Assembly: GCF_000735585.1 (NCBI RefSeq)
Contig: NZ_JNNO01000046.1
Coordinates: forward strand, 62,001 to 126,000
Source: Devosia sp. LC5
Lineage (GTDB): Bacteria; Pseudomonadota; Alphaproteobacteria; Rhizobiales; Devosiaceae
DNA: 64,000 bases
Reading direction: 5' to 3'
Shown here: piece by piece, positions 1 to 8,219 of the stretch
Position numbering within the stretch: the first letter of the stretch is position 1
Layout of the letters: every line of letters starts with the position of its first letter
The notes under the pieces: generated by a model
Seen by the model: only the letters and a program-made list of their open reading frames with translations
Database searches by the model: none
Told to the model about the DNA's origin: nothing
Position numbers and translations under genes: made by a program

Positions 1-50
1 AGTTGCAAATTTTCAGGCAAGCTGTCGACCAGCCCCGACGTCTTCTGCTG

Positions 51-1852
51 CTATTCGCGGATTTTGGCTTGTGGCAATGTGACCTTTATCTCAAGGCCAT
101 GGTTCGTAAACTCTCGAGAAAAACTGCCACCGAGCGCGCCGATGGTCGCACGTGCCAGGCGACTGCCGAATCCTTCCTGTGAGGAATCTACTCCTCGCTG
201 GCCCACCCCATCTTCCCGCCAGATCATGCGGAACGTGTCTCCCTCGCCCGAGCACTCGACCACCACCTGACCCGTGGGTTCCGCCAGAGCACCGTATTTG
301 AGCGCGTTCGTCGCGAACTCGTGAAGCAGCAGGGCGATATTGGTAATGGCGCTGCGCCCGAGCGAGAAGTCGTCCCCCACAACGATTATTCGAGGCCCGG
401 AGGCCTCATCGCCACAATAAGGCTCGGTCACCTCTGCAATGAGCGCGTGAAGCGTCGCGATCTGGTGAAAATCGGTCTCGGCAGTTGCCAGAGTAAGAGA
501 ATGAGCTCGCGCCAGCGCCAGAAATTTTCCCTGAAGGTCGGAGACAAGGTCCTGAACAGATAAGGCGCCGCGGGCGCTCAGATTGACAAGTCCACCAGCC
601 AACGCAAAGAGGTTCTTCACGCGGTGGTTCATCTCATGAAGCAAGAGGTCCTTCTGCTCTTCGGCGCGCCGCCTGTCCGAAATGTCCCGCGCGATTTTCG
701 ACGCGCCAACAACTTTTCCATCTGCATCGGCGATAGGCGATACGGACAGGGAGACATCGATAAGGCTGCCGTCCTTTCTCTGCCGGACGGTCTCATAGTG
801 GTCGATGCGTTCGCCTTGTCGGATGCGGGCAAGGATCCGTGGCTCTTCGTCCTGGCGGTCCTGCGGAATGAGAATGGTGACGGGCTTCCCGATCACCTCA
901 TCTTCACGATACCCGAAAACGCGTTCTGCGCCCTGGTTCCAGCTCATGATGATGCCGTTCACATCCTTGGACAGGATTGCATCATCGGAGGATTCCACGA
1001 TCGCAGCCAGACGTTGACTGGCGAGCTCCGCAGCTTTGCGCCCGCTGATGTCCACCAGCATGTTGACGGCGCCGGCGAGTTCTCCTGCTTCGTTGAACAG
1101 CGGCGTAGGGTAGGCAAGAAACGGAACGCGCGCGCCGTCCGGCCGCTCTGCCGCTGCTTCCTGTCCCGCGATGGCCCTCTGCTCCTTGAGCGCAATGGCC
1201 ATGGGGCACTGATCGTGCGGTAGCGGCGTGCCGTCCGGCCAGTAAAGCTTCCACGAGCCGCAAAACTCGCTCCGCCCGATCTCCGGACGCGCGCCCCACA
1301 AACTGACGGCTGCTTCGTTGAAGAAAGTGATCTTGCCCGCAGCGTCCGTCGTATAGATCGCCGCAGGCAGCGCTTGGAGGATTTGCGCAAGCGAGGTTGC
1401 GCCGGCGTCAGAGGTCCTGAGCGAGGGCCAATGAAGGCTACTGTCGCGAAAGACGTTTACGGCGCCGACGACATGCCCGTTGTGGTCCTTTAGCGGTTCG
1501 ATACTCACCAGCGCGGTAATACGGCTTCCATCCGGGCGCTCTACCTGGATGCGCTTATCGCGATACCGCTGGCCTGTCGCGAGCGCGACGGCCGTAGGAC
1601 ATTCGGCGTGGGGATTTGTGTGTCGTCGAGATCAAGCAGACGATAGGAGCCGCAGAAGCGCTCATCGGGCTCTCCCAACTTTGGCTCCCGTCCCCAGAGC
1701 TCTGCCGCAGCAGGATTAAATCTGGTGATTAGGCCATCCGCGTCGCACACGTACACGCCGATAGGTAGGTTCTGCAGCAGGAACCCGTCATCAAGTAGCT
1801 CGGAAAGCTGTGTGGAGGGACTTTTGACAGATGTCTTTTCAAGCAATGGCAT
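51..1852 (-). CDS. HWE-family sensor histidine kinase with PAS domains, interrupted by a frameshift
   Basis: Sensor kinase expected to autophosphorylate on His and pass phosphate to a response regulator. The ATG at 1852 has a GGAG box upstream and opens a PAS domain. This frame breaks in a run of four G (1610-1613), and the rest reads through to 51 in another frame. Adding one base restores 601 codons exactly and rebuilds the PAS sequence (DTQIP then HAECP). The restored order is three PAS domains (about residues 20-395), phosphoacceptor motif HRVKN near 405, N box with HEFATNALKYG near 510, and WRED near 550. The N-box His and the W-x-E motif define the HWE class. There are no membrane segments, so it is probably a soluble sensor. 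No partner regulator is adjacent. The downstream frame alone (from a GTG at 1508) could give a shorter kinase with two PAS domains. Whether the shift is real or an assembly error cannot be told here. Confidence 0.85.
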
Positions 1853-2067
1853 AGCGTTCTCCGGAACTATTAACGTCCGGGCGCCGCAGCCGCTCGGTTC
1901 TCCGCTTCTAAACGACAGCAACAGTAAACCTACCATAGGCAAGATAGAATAGACAGCGCAAAGGAAGGGGGGCCATTGACACAAACCGCGATAGAGAAGC
2001 TACCGCTCCAGGGGAACGTGAACTTGGCGGGGTGCGCTAGATCGCGCCGCCAAGCATTCGAGATGGA

Positions 2068-2907
2068 TTACGGTTGTTGCGCTGCCAGTTCGCGAAGCAT
2101 GACTTCGATGTTGCGCTCAACAACAGGTGTCTGTGCGCCCCGTTCCAGGCCGCCAAGGATCAATCGTCCGGCCGCCGGTCGTGCAATCAGGCCGGCCCAG
2201 GCAGCATTCTCGCTTTCTAAGCCGTTCCCATAGTCCTCGGCTGGGACAGCCTGCTTTGCTGCGGCAACAACGCCATCGGCCAGGGTCGAAATGTTTTGGG
2301 CAAGAGCATCGACGAACGCGCCGATGCTGTCAGGCGGAAGTACGCGATTGATCCAACCATAGCGTTCTGCGGTTTTCGCATCGAACAAATCGGCTCCAAG
2401 CAATACTTCAAGTGCACGGTTCCTGCCGACACGGTGGCGTAGATATTGCGTTCCCGCTCCACCAGGAACGATGCCCATCAAGGCTTCGACCTGGCTGAGC
2501 GCGGCCCGGCCGATAGCACCAAAGCTCATATCAGCTGCGGCAACGAATTCGGCGCCCCCGCCTCTCGCCATGCCTTCGAGCTGGACGATCGTAACCTGCG
2601 GCAGGCGACGCACACGCTCGGAGAGGCTTTGGAATGGGTTCAACCCGGGCAGGGCGAGCGCGGTCAGTTTTTCGAAGAACTTGGGATCTTCTGCCATGGT
2701 CATGTCGACATGAGCGATGAAAAAATCGGGATTGGCACTGTCGAAGACGACGACCTTGGTCGCCGCATCGTCCTTCACCGAGTCGAGAAAGGCGGTCAGC
2801 TCAACCATCATCTGGAGCGAGAGGACATTGACCGGCGCATTATCGATGGTGACGCGGGCGATGCCGCCTTGGGTAACGACGTGAATGGTTTGGTATGGGG
2901 CAGTCAT
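2068..2907 (-). CDS. Enoyl-CoA hydratase/isomerase family protein
   Basis: Crotonase-fold protein of 279 residues, a normal family length. It probably hydrates or isomerises an acyl-CoA in fatty-acid or aromatic breakdown. The oxyanion-hole region with GMARGGGAEFVAAADMSFG lies around residues 110-130, followed by the PGGAGTQYLRHRVG helix and the DAKTAERYGWINRV segment typical of the family. The ATG at 2907 has GGAG nearby. It is transcribed away from an HxlR regulator at 3009, which suggests the regulator controls it. The exact substrate cannot be read from the sequence. Confidence 0.88.
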   Translation of the reverse strand: MTAPYQTIHVVTQGGIARVTIDNAPVNVLSLQMMVELTAFLDSVKDDAATKVVVFDSANPDFFIAHVDMTMAEDPKFFEKLTALALPGLNPFQSLSERVRRLPQVTIVQLEGMARGGGAEFVAAADMSFGAIGRAALSQVEALMGIVPGGAGTQYLRHRVGRNRALEVLLGADLFDAKTAERYGWINRVLPPDSIGAFVDALAQNISTLADGVVAAAKQAVPAEDYGNGLESENAAWAGLIARPAAGRLILGGLERGAQTPVVERNIEVMLRELAAQQP

Positions 2908-2942
2908 GAAGGCTCCAGCTCTTGTGAAAAGGGAGCGTCTTA

Positions 2943-2960
2943 AGTATGCATCTGATACCT
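2943..2960. promoter_or_regulatory. Possible HxlR operator
   Basis: The 100-bp divergent gap between the hydratase and the HxlR gene contains GTATGCATCTGATAC, with short GTAT/ATAC arms. The match is too short to be certain. Its position just upstream of the hydratase start fits an operator. Confidence 0.3.
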
Positions 2961-3008
2961 AGTGTCAATTACGCATTCTGAAGATATCAGGGATGCCGGA
3001 GCATACCG

Positions 3009-3368
3009 ATGGACGATGTAGATCCCCATTTCAAAGTGGATTGCCCCAGCCGGCAAATTCTCGATCAGATCGCCGACAAGTGGTCGATGATGGCCTTGTT
3101 CGTCTTGAGAGAGCCTAGGCGCTTCAACGAGATCAAGCGCAGGCTTGCCGGCATAACCCAGCGGGTGCTGACGCAAACCCTGCGTAAGCTTGAACGCAAT
3201 GGCATGATCACCCGCCGGGTTTTGCCCGGACCGCCGCTCGGGGTCGAATATGCGTTGACCCCGCTTGGCCAATCGCTGGAGGGGCCGTTTTCAGTCCTGT
3301 ACGGCTGGACCGTTGACAATATGGACGCGATTGGTGCGGCGCAGTCCAACTATGACAGTCGAGACTAG
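3009..3368 (+). CDS. HxlR-family winged-helix transcriptional regulator
   Basis: A 119-residue HxlR/DUF24 regulator. The conserved start of the domain (DCPSRQILDQIADKWS) is followed by the winged helix with RFNEIKRRLAGITQRVLTQTLRKLERNGMI, split here only for naming, and the wing segment GVEYALTPLG. These dimeric repressors or activators often sense electrophiles or redox stress. The ATG at 3009 has GGAG about 8 bases upstream. The gene is divergent from the enoyl-CoA hydratase, its likely target. A second HxlR gene is at 16258. Confidence 0.9.
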   Translation: MDDVDPHFKVDCPSRQILDQIADKWSMMALFVLREPRRFNEIKRRLAGITQRVLTQTLRKLERNGMITRRVLPGPPLGVEYALTPLGQSLEGPFSVLYGWTVDNMDAIGAAQSNYDSRD

Positions 3369-3455
3369 AAGTTCGATCGGGCGGGCGGCGTCATACCGTC
3401 GATTCTTCAACGTTCAACGTTCGCTTCGGAAACTGGCCCAAATGCAGCTGGGGGC

Positions 3456-3506
3456 GAGGATATTGACGAAGGTCACTTCACCGTTCGACATAACTTTATG
3501 CTCCAT
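3456..3506 (-). pseudogene. Truncated duplicate of the antibiotic biosynthesis monooxygenase gene start
   Basis: From an ATG at 3506 this strand reads MEHKVMSNGEVTFVNIL. The intact gene at 19686-20006 reads MEIKVMSNGEVTFVNIL, so the last 12 residues are identical. After this the similarity stops abruptly and the frame runs into unrelated sequence. The similarity continues upstream through the leader to the promoter motif at 3569-3596, and the promoter-to-ATG distance (80 bases from the CGTC core to the second ATG at 3491) equals that of the intact gene. This is a decayed 5-prime fragment of a paralogue. Confidence 0.75.
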
Positions 3507-3568
3507 CTCTATGGCGCGGCCTAGAGCGCGCCAGCCAAACGCCGGGCTTACCAATCGGGCCCATTTGT

Positions 3569-3596
3569 ATGACGACCGCGAGCATGGAAATGTCGG
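3569..3596 (-). promoter_or_regulatory. Third copy of the ECF-type promoter motif
   Basis: The minus strand reads CCGACATTT, 11 bases, GT, CGTCAT. It differs by one base in the upstream element and one base before the downstream element from the two motifs at 19536-19563 and 19596-19623. It faces the truncated monooxygenase fragment, so it may now be a promoter without a functional gene. Confidence 0.55.
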
Positions 3597-3604
3597 GCAA
3601 TGCG

Positions 3605-6600
3605 CTAGAAGGGCAGTCTAACCTTGATCTTGGCGCTGGTGACCGTTCCAGTGTCGCCGCCGATGCCATCGAGGGCCGACGACAAGCCCAATTTCGCGCC
3701 TCCGGGCAGAGATAAATCGATCGTGCCTTCGATACGCGCGTGAATATCGCCGAACCCGGAAGCCGTCGGGGTCCTGAGAATATCGGCGATAGCTTCAAGG
3801 CGCAGGCCGGTATCGATGACCACATTGCCCGCGGCTGCATAGCGGTAGGAGATCGCTGGCCCAACGGCGATCTGGCCGAGACCGGCGGTGATCGAGGCAA
3901 TGCCAACCCCCAGACTATCGGTATAGGCCTTGGTGGTTTCCTCGAAATAGCTCACCCGGGCACGCGGGCTGAACGTCCAGTTGGCCCATTGCCACTGGCC
4001 CTGCAGCGAGGCGCTTAGCAGCCAGCGCGTGGCATCGAACCCGTCCTCATAGGTGCCATAGGGGCTGACCAGGTTTGAGGATGTGCCCGCTGCGGCGAGA
4101 ATGTCGAGATAAAGACTTTCGTTCAGGCGCGCGGTGGCATAGGGCCCGGCCAGCCAGCCGGTGCCTGATATCGTCGCCGGATCCAGCGATGAGCTTTGCG
4201 ACAGGTGGTCCACCTGCACGAACCCACCGATGAGCAGGTCCGGCGTGACCAGATAGTCGGCTCCAAAGCTGGCAGTGTTGAAAGTGCCGTCCGGACCGCC
4301 GGCGTCGAACAAGGCGAAAGTGCCCTCGAGCCACATGTCGAACTGGCCGGATGCCTCATTGCCGGCTAGGCGCTCGATGGCGCCGAGCGAGGTGGAGACG
4401 GTAAGCGGGCCGCCCTGGACGACGCCCGGCAGATAATTCATCAGCGCGGAAACGGGATTGCCACCGGAGGGCGTGGCGCCGTTGAGGCGATCGATGCGGC
4501 GCTGGACATCGGGCTGGTTGGCCAGGATCAGGTCGGCGCGGGTAATCAGGAAATCCTCGATCAGCCGGCTGGTCTTCTCGCCGGACTGGACCGAGGTGAA
4601 GGTGCAGATAAGTGCCTCGCCGGCATCGAGCACGATGCTGGCGGTGCGGCTGGCGATATCGGCGATACTATCGCCATCGGAACAGGCCAGGCCGGTAAGG
4701 CCGAAACCGGCGCCGCTCATGTCGTCGCCGGTGACGCTATAGGTCCCGGCCGCAAGGGATATGGCCGCGCTTGCCCCGCGCCCACCCGAAGTGGCAACGG
4801 ACAGGTTGAGACCGCTCGTTGCTGACGAGAAGCCAAACACTGCATCCATGCCATCGGTTTCTTGCCGGATGGTGACCGAACCCAGCGCGATCACCGTATG
4901 GGCGAGTGTCGGCGTCATTGAGCCGGCGTGGCGCGTGTCCCCGTCATAGCGGGCAAGAATCTCATGCGAACCGGCATCGAGCAGGCTGGTCGTCAATGTC
5001 GCAACGCCCCCCGACATTGCCGATGGAGGCTGGGCGGTCCCGTCGATCAGAAAGGTGACGGTGCCGGACGCCGTGGCCGGCAACACCGTGGCGGTGAAGG
5101 TCACCGCCTGTCCGGGCGTCGAGCTGGGGCTGGATACGGCAAGCGTTGCCGTCGTGACGATCTGGCCGACCGAATGAGCAATGGCGCCGGTGCTGGGCGC
5201 ATTGTTGATATCTCCAGAATAGGTGGCGCTGATGGCGTGCGGACCAACACCGAGCGTCGAGAGCGTAAGCAACGCTTCCACGCCCGATAGCGGCACGCTG
5301 CCCAGCGAGGTCGGACCATCGAAGAACTCAACGCTGCCGGTTGGCGCCGCGGCGCCGACCACCGTCGCGGTGAAGCTGACGGACTCGCCGGCAGTCGAGG
5401 TCGGGCCCGACGCGGCAAGTGTCAGCGTCGTGACGATCTGATCGACTGAATGAGCGACAATACCCGAGGTGCTGGACGCATTATCGGTGTCGCCCGAATA
5501 GACTGCGGTGATGGAGTGCGGACCCACGCCCAGGGTCGAAAGCGACAACGACGCCTCGACGCCCGATAGCGGCACGCTGCCCAGCGAGGTCGCACCGTCG
5601 AAGAACTCAACGCTGCCGGTCGGCGCCACGCCGCCGGATAGCGTCGCGGTAAACAGGACGGCCTGGCCAAGCGTCGAAGTCGGGACCGATGCGGCAAGCG
5701 AGACTGTGGTTGAGACCTGGCCCACCGTGAAAACCGTCTCGGCCGACGCGGGCGAGACGTTGCTGGCGGCATCGGTCGCAGTGGCGGTGACCCGGTGCGG
5801 TCCATCCGCGAGCAAGGCGCTGGCAAACGCCCAGGCGCCGCCAGCAGCCGTCGCGTTGCCTGCCGGGACGCCGTCGATCGTCAGCGTTACCGTTGCATTG
5901 GCTTCGGCCGTTCCGCTGATCGTGGGTGTGCTGTCGTGGATGATTGCGCCGTTGGCCGGCGCCGTTATCACCGGCGCCGCTGGGGCGGTGGTATCCGCCA
6001 GGCCATTGCCGGCAAGGGGCACCGATATAGGGCCGGAGACGGCATCGCTGACGATATCGAGCTGCGCCGTGACGATACCGCCCGAGCTTGGGTCAAAGCT
6101 GACCGTGAAATCCCCGGTAGCGGAAATCGCCCCCAGCGATGCGGGGGACACACTGAAACCGGATCCGGCAGTGACCGTGATCGCCGAAACATTGACCGAT
6201 GAGATGCCGATGGATCGCAAGGTGAACGTGTGGGCTACAGACCCGGCATCCACTTGCACATCGCCAAAGTCGCGGCCGTTGAGAACGGTGGCGGCACCGG
6301 AGGACACCGCACCACTATATTCGAGCTGGACATCGGGGCGGGGGATGCAGTCGGGGTCCTGGGACATATCGACGGCTGTCTGGTGATAATTGCCGCCATT
6401 GCCAGCAGGGGCGTCCGGAGGTGAAAGTGGTGGCGTGTAGTCGCCTCGGCCATCACCTGCATCGATGAAAGATGAACGCAGGTAGAGGTATGTGGCATTC
6501 CCGACGAGATAAGCGCTCCGAACAGTAACGTCACCTGATGCCGATGCAATCGTGGAACCGGCAGGCGTCGTCGCTGTCAATTGATTGCGATTGTAGCCCG

Positions 6601-6868
6601 AGGTCCAGATACTAACCGAAACCGTCTCCCCTGGGCCGCCGGTGGTCGCACTAAAGCTGGTGTGGACAACTGCGACATCACTGTTCTTATAGGGCCCGGC
6701 CACGCAGAGATCGTCGCCTACATAGGACCAGATCAAGCTGCCGTTTGAAACAGCGGCGGCGGCCTGGGACACCCCCTGGATCAGAACCAGGGCGGCAAGG
6801 ATCAGAACTAAGCCGGCGTTCTTCAGCGACCGGGGCGGAGCCGGACGTCGGATATGATCTACGAGCAC
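3605..6868 (-). CDS. Large secreted Ig-like repeat protein with C-terminal autotransporter barrel
   Basis: A 1087-residue surface or secreted protein. From a GTG at 6868, an N-terminal basic stretch and a hydrophobic segment (GLVLILAALVLIQGV, residues about 18-33) ending near AAAA form a signal peptide. Residues about 175-290 resemble choice-of-anchor/ASPM-like domains (FGDVQVDAGSVAHTFTLRS). Residues about 293-380 look like a bacterial Ig domain (PVITAPANGAIIHDSTPTI). Three Big_3-type Ig repeats with GSVEFFDG and the YSGD motif follow at about 385-660. From about 830 the sequence alternates in beta-barrel style to the C-terminal Phe (KIKVRLPF), typical of autotransporter translocators. It probably displays an adhesin-like stalk at the outer membrane. 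No partner gene is adjacent and the ligand is unknown. Confidence 0.8.
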   Translation of the reverse strand: MLVDHIRRPAPPRSLKNAGLVLILAALVLIQGVSQAAAAVSNGSLIWSYVGDDLCVAGPYKNSDVAVVHTSFSATTGGPGETVSVSIWTSGYNRNQLTATTPAGSTIASASGDVTVRSAYLVGNATYLYLRSSFIDAGDGRGDYTPPLSPPDAPAGNGGNYHQTAVDMSQDPDCIPRPDVQLEYSGAVSSGAATVLNGRDFGDVQVDAGSVAHTFTLRSIGISSVNVSAITVTAGSGFSVSPASLGAISATGDFTVSFDPSSGGIVTAQLDIVSDAVSGPISVPLAGNGLADTTAPAAPVITAPANGAIIHDSTPTISGTAEANATVTLTIDGVPAGNATAAGGAWAFASALLADGPHRVTATATDAASNVSPASAETVFTVGQVSTTVSLAASVPTSTLGQAVLFTATLSGGVAPTGSVEFFDGATSLGSVPLSGVEASLSLSTLGVGPHSITAVYSGDTDNASSTSGIVAHSVDQIVTTLTLAASGPTSTAGESVSFTATVVGAAAPTGSVEFFDGPTSLGSVPLSGVEALLTLSTLGVGPHAISATYSGDINNAPSTGAIAHSVGQIVTTATLAVSSPSSTPGQAVTFTATVLPATASGTVTFLIDGTAQPPSAMSGGVATLTTSLLDAGSHEILARYDGDTRHAGSMTPTLAHTVIALGSVTIRQETDGMDAVFGFSSATSGLNLSVATSGGRGASAAISLAAGTYSVTGDDMSGAGFGLTGLACSDGDSIADIASRTASIVLDAGEALICTFTSVQSGEKTSRLIEDFLITRADLILANQPDVQRRIDRLNGATPSGGNPVSALMNYLPGVVQGGPLTVSTSLGAIERLAGNEASGQFDMWLEGTFALFDAGGPDGTFNTASFGADYLVTPDLLIGGFVQVDHLSQSSSLDPATISGTGWLAGPYATARLNESLYLDILAAAGTSSNLVSPYGTYEDGFDATRWLLSASLQGQWQWANWTFSPRARVSYFEETTKAYTDSLGVGIASITAGLGQIAVGPAISYRYAAAGNVVIDTGLRLEAIADILRTPTASGFGDIHARIEGTIDLSLPGGAKLGLSSALDGIGGDTGTVTSAKIKVRLPF
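5159..5715 (-). repeat. Tandem Ig-domain repeat, about 276-279 bp per unit
   Basis: Two consecutive units inside the autotransporter gene are very similar at DNA level. For example, the phrase around gaagaactcaacgctgccgg occurs in both, and GATCTG with GAATGAGC recurs at 5159 and 5435. They encode the first two Big_3-like Ig domains, and a third, more diverged domain lies next to them. High identity suggests recent duplication and possible copy-number change by recombination. Confidence 0.75.
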
Positions 6869-6942
6869 GCGCCACGCCTTCTAAAACTATCTGTTCAATC
6901 TCAAGATGCGTACCTGGCATCACGGCACGATGGGGCGACCGA

Positions 6943-7410
6943 TCACGCCGCCCGGGCCACAGGATCTGCCGGTATCGGGGCGACGGTGCTCGTGGATGTG
7001 CTCGGGTCGGCAGGCGTGAGTTCGGCGAGGGGCAGGCGCGTGGTGAAAGTCGCCATAATTTCGCCGGCCGGTGTGCAAAGCTCATGGTAGAGAAGCAATT
7101 CTCCGGTGCCGATGGCGAAAAATCTGGTGCGGACCAGTAAGCTTTCAAAGGGCCGCAGCCGCGCCTTGGCGGATTGGGATTGCAATTCCGGTTTACCGGC
7201 AGCAAGGTCCGGAAAATACCCGCAATCGGCGCACCAGCCGCGGGCGGCGAGCGCGGCGATATCGGTCCACAAACCGCGTGTGGGGTGGCCTCTCCGGTCC
7301 AACTCCCAAGGCATGGGCCGCAGCGTAAGCATGGTTACATCCTGCGCGGGCGCCCAGCTTGTCACCAGGCCGTCCAGTTTCTGCCGTATCCGACGAAAAG
7401 CTGCGATCAT
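6943..7410 (-). CDS. Small protein, possibly hot-dog-fold thioesterase-like
   Basis: A 155-residue protein. I chose the ATG at 7410 because GGGGGAGG lies 6-7 bases upstream. An upstream start at 7479 would run through low-complexity Arg/Pro sequence. The central part (FESLLVRTRFFAIGTGELLL then YHELCTPAGEIMATFTTRLP) resembles the central sheet of 4HBT-type acyl-CoA thioesterases. The usual N-terminal N-x-R-Y helix motif is not clear. It is divergent from the response regulator at 7542, so the two may share a control region. Function is inferred weakly and it may simply be an uncharacterised protein. Confidence 0.5.
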   Translation of the reverse strand: MIAAFRRIRQKLDGLVTSWAPAQDVTMLTLRPMPWELDRRGHPTRGLWTDIAALAARGWCADCGYFPDLAAGKPELQSQSAKARLRPFESLLVRTRFFAIGTGELLLYHELCTPAGEIMATFTTRLPLAELTPADPSTSTSTVAPIPADPVARAA

Positions 7411-7541
7411 GATCCGCCTCCCCCAGGCGCCATAGCTGGGCCGGACCATAGGCGCGGGGGCGCGGCGAGGGCATACCATGAAAGTGGTATGCTTGGCCGG
7501 TGGGGGCTGACTATAGTCGGGCCGGGTTAGCGGGGACCGCC

Positions 7542-8219
7542 ATGGCGAGCGAGGGGCACAGGAGCGAGCGTCTTCGGATTGTTCTGGTGGAGGATGACGA
7601 GCCGATCCGCCGGCGCCTTGCCGCCATTCTGGCCGCCTGGCAGGGAGCCGCTCTGGTGGCCGAATGCGGCACGCTTGCCGAGGCCTTGCAGGCCATCAAG
7701 GCAAAAGAATTCGACCTGCTGGTTACCGACCTCAAACTGCCCGATGGCAATGGCATCGAGGCGATAAGACTATTGCGCCAGACCCGGCCGGACGCCGAAG
7801 CCATGGTGATCTCGGTGATGACTGACGAGCGTATCGTGCTCGACGCCATTGAGGCCGGTGCTGCGGGCTACCTGCTGAAAGACGCCGACAGTATCGACCT
7901 CATCGAGGCCATTACCGATGTCATGGCGGGGCGCTCCCCCATTTCCTCGCGCATTGCGCGGGTGCTCGTGCGGCGGCTCTCGGAGCGGGGCGATATTGCC
8001 GCCGAGCCAGCCCCTGACAAGCCCCATCTCACGCCACGCGAAATGGATATTCTTTGGGGTATTGCCAAAGGTTTTACCTATGCCGAACTGGCCGAGCGGC
8101 TGAACATGTCGCGCCAGACCGTGCCGGTGCACATCCGTAATATCTACCGCAAGCTGCAGGCTTCCAACCGTTCCGAGGCGGTGTTCGAGGCGACGCGTCT
8201 GGGATTGATCCGGCTGTGA
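7542..8219 (+). CDS. NarL/LuxR-family response regulator
   Basis: A 225-residue two-component regulator. The receiver domain shows the acidic pair (LVEDDE, about residue 17), the phosphoacceptor Asp in LLVTDLKLPDGNG near 60, and the conserved Lys in GYLLKDADS near 110. The C-terminal helix-turn-helix (LTPREMDILWGIAKGFTYAE, about residues 160-215) is of the LuxR type. The ATG at 7542 is preceded by GGGGA. Its stop codon overlaps the GTG start of the sensor kinase at 8216, so they are translationally coupled and form a cognate pair. Confidence 0.92.
   Translation: MASEGHRSERLRIVLVEDDEPIRRRLAAILAAWQGAALVAECGTLAEALQAIKAKEFDLLVTDLKLPDGNGIEAIRLLRQTRPDAEAMVISVMTDERIVLDAIEAGAAGYLLKDADSIDLIEAITDVMAGRSPISSRIARVLVRRLSERGDIAAEPAPDKPHLTPREMDILWGIAKGFTYAELAERLNMSRQTVPVHIRNIYRKLQASNRSEAVFEATRLGLIRL

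Larger units (their letters stand above)
3456..3600 (-). repeat. 145-bp duplicated segment, relic copy of 19591-19736
   Basis: Read on the minus strand, 3600 to 3456 aligns end to end with 19591 to 19736 on the plus strand: promoter motif, about 80-base leader, ribosome binding site and first 17 codons. Scattered substitutions suggest an old duplication rather than a recent copy. No transposase or terminal repeat is visible at the borders. Confidence 0.7.
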
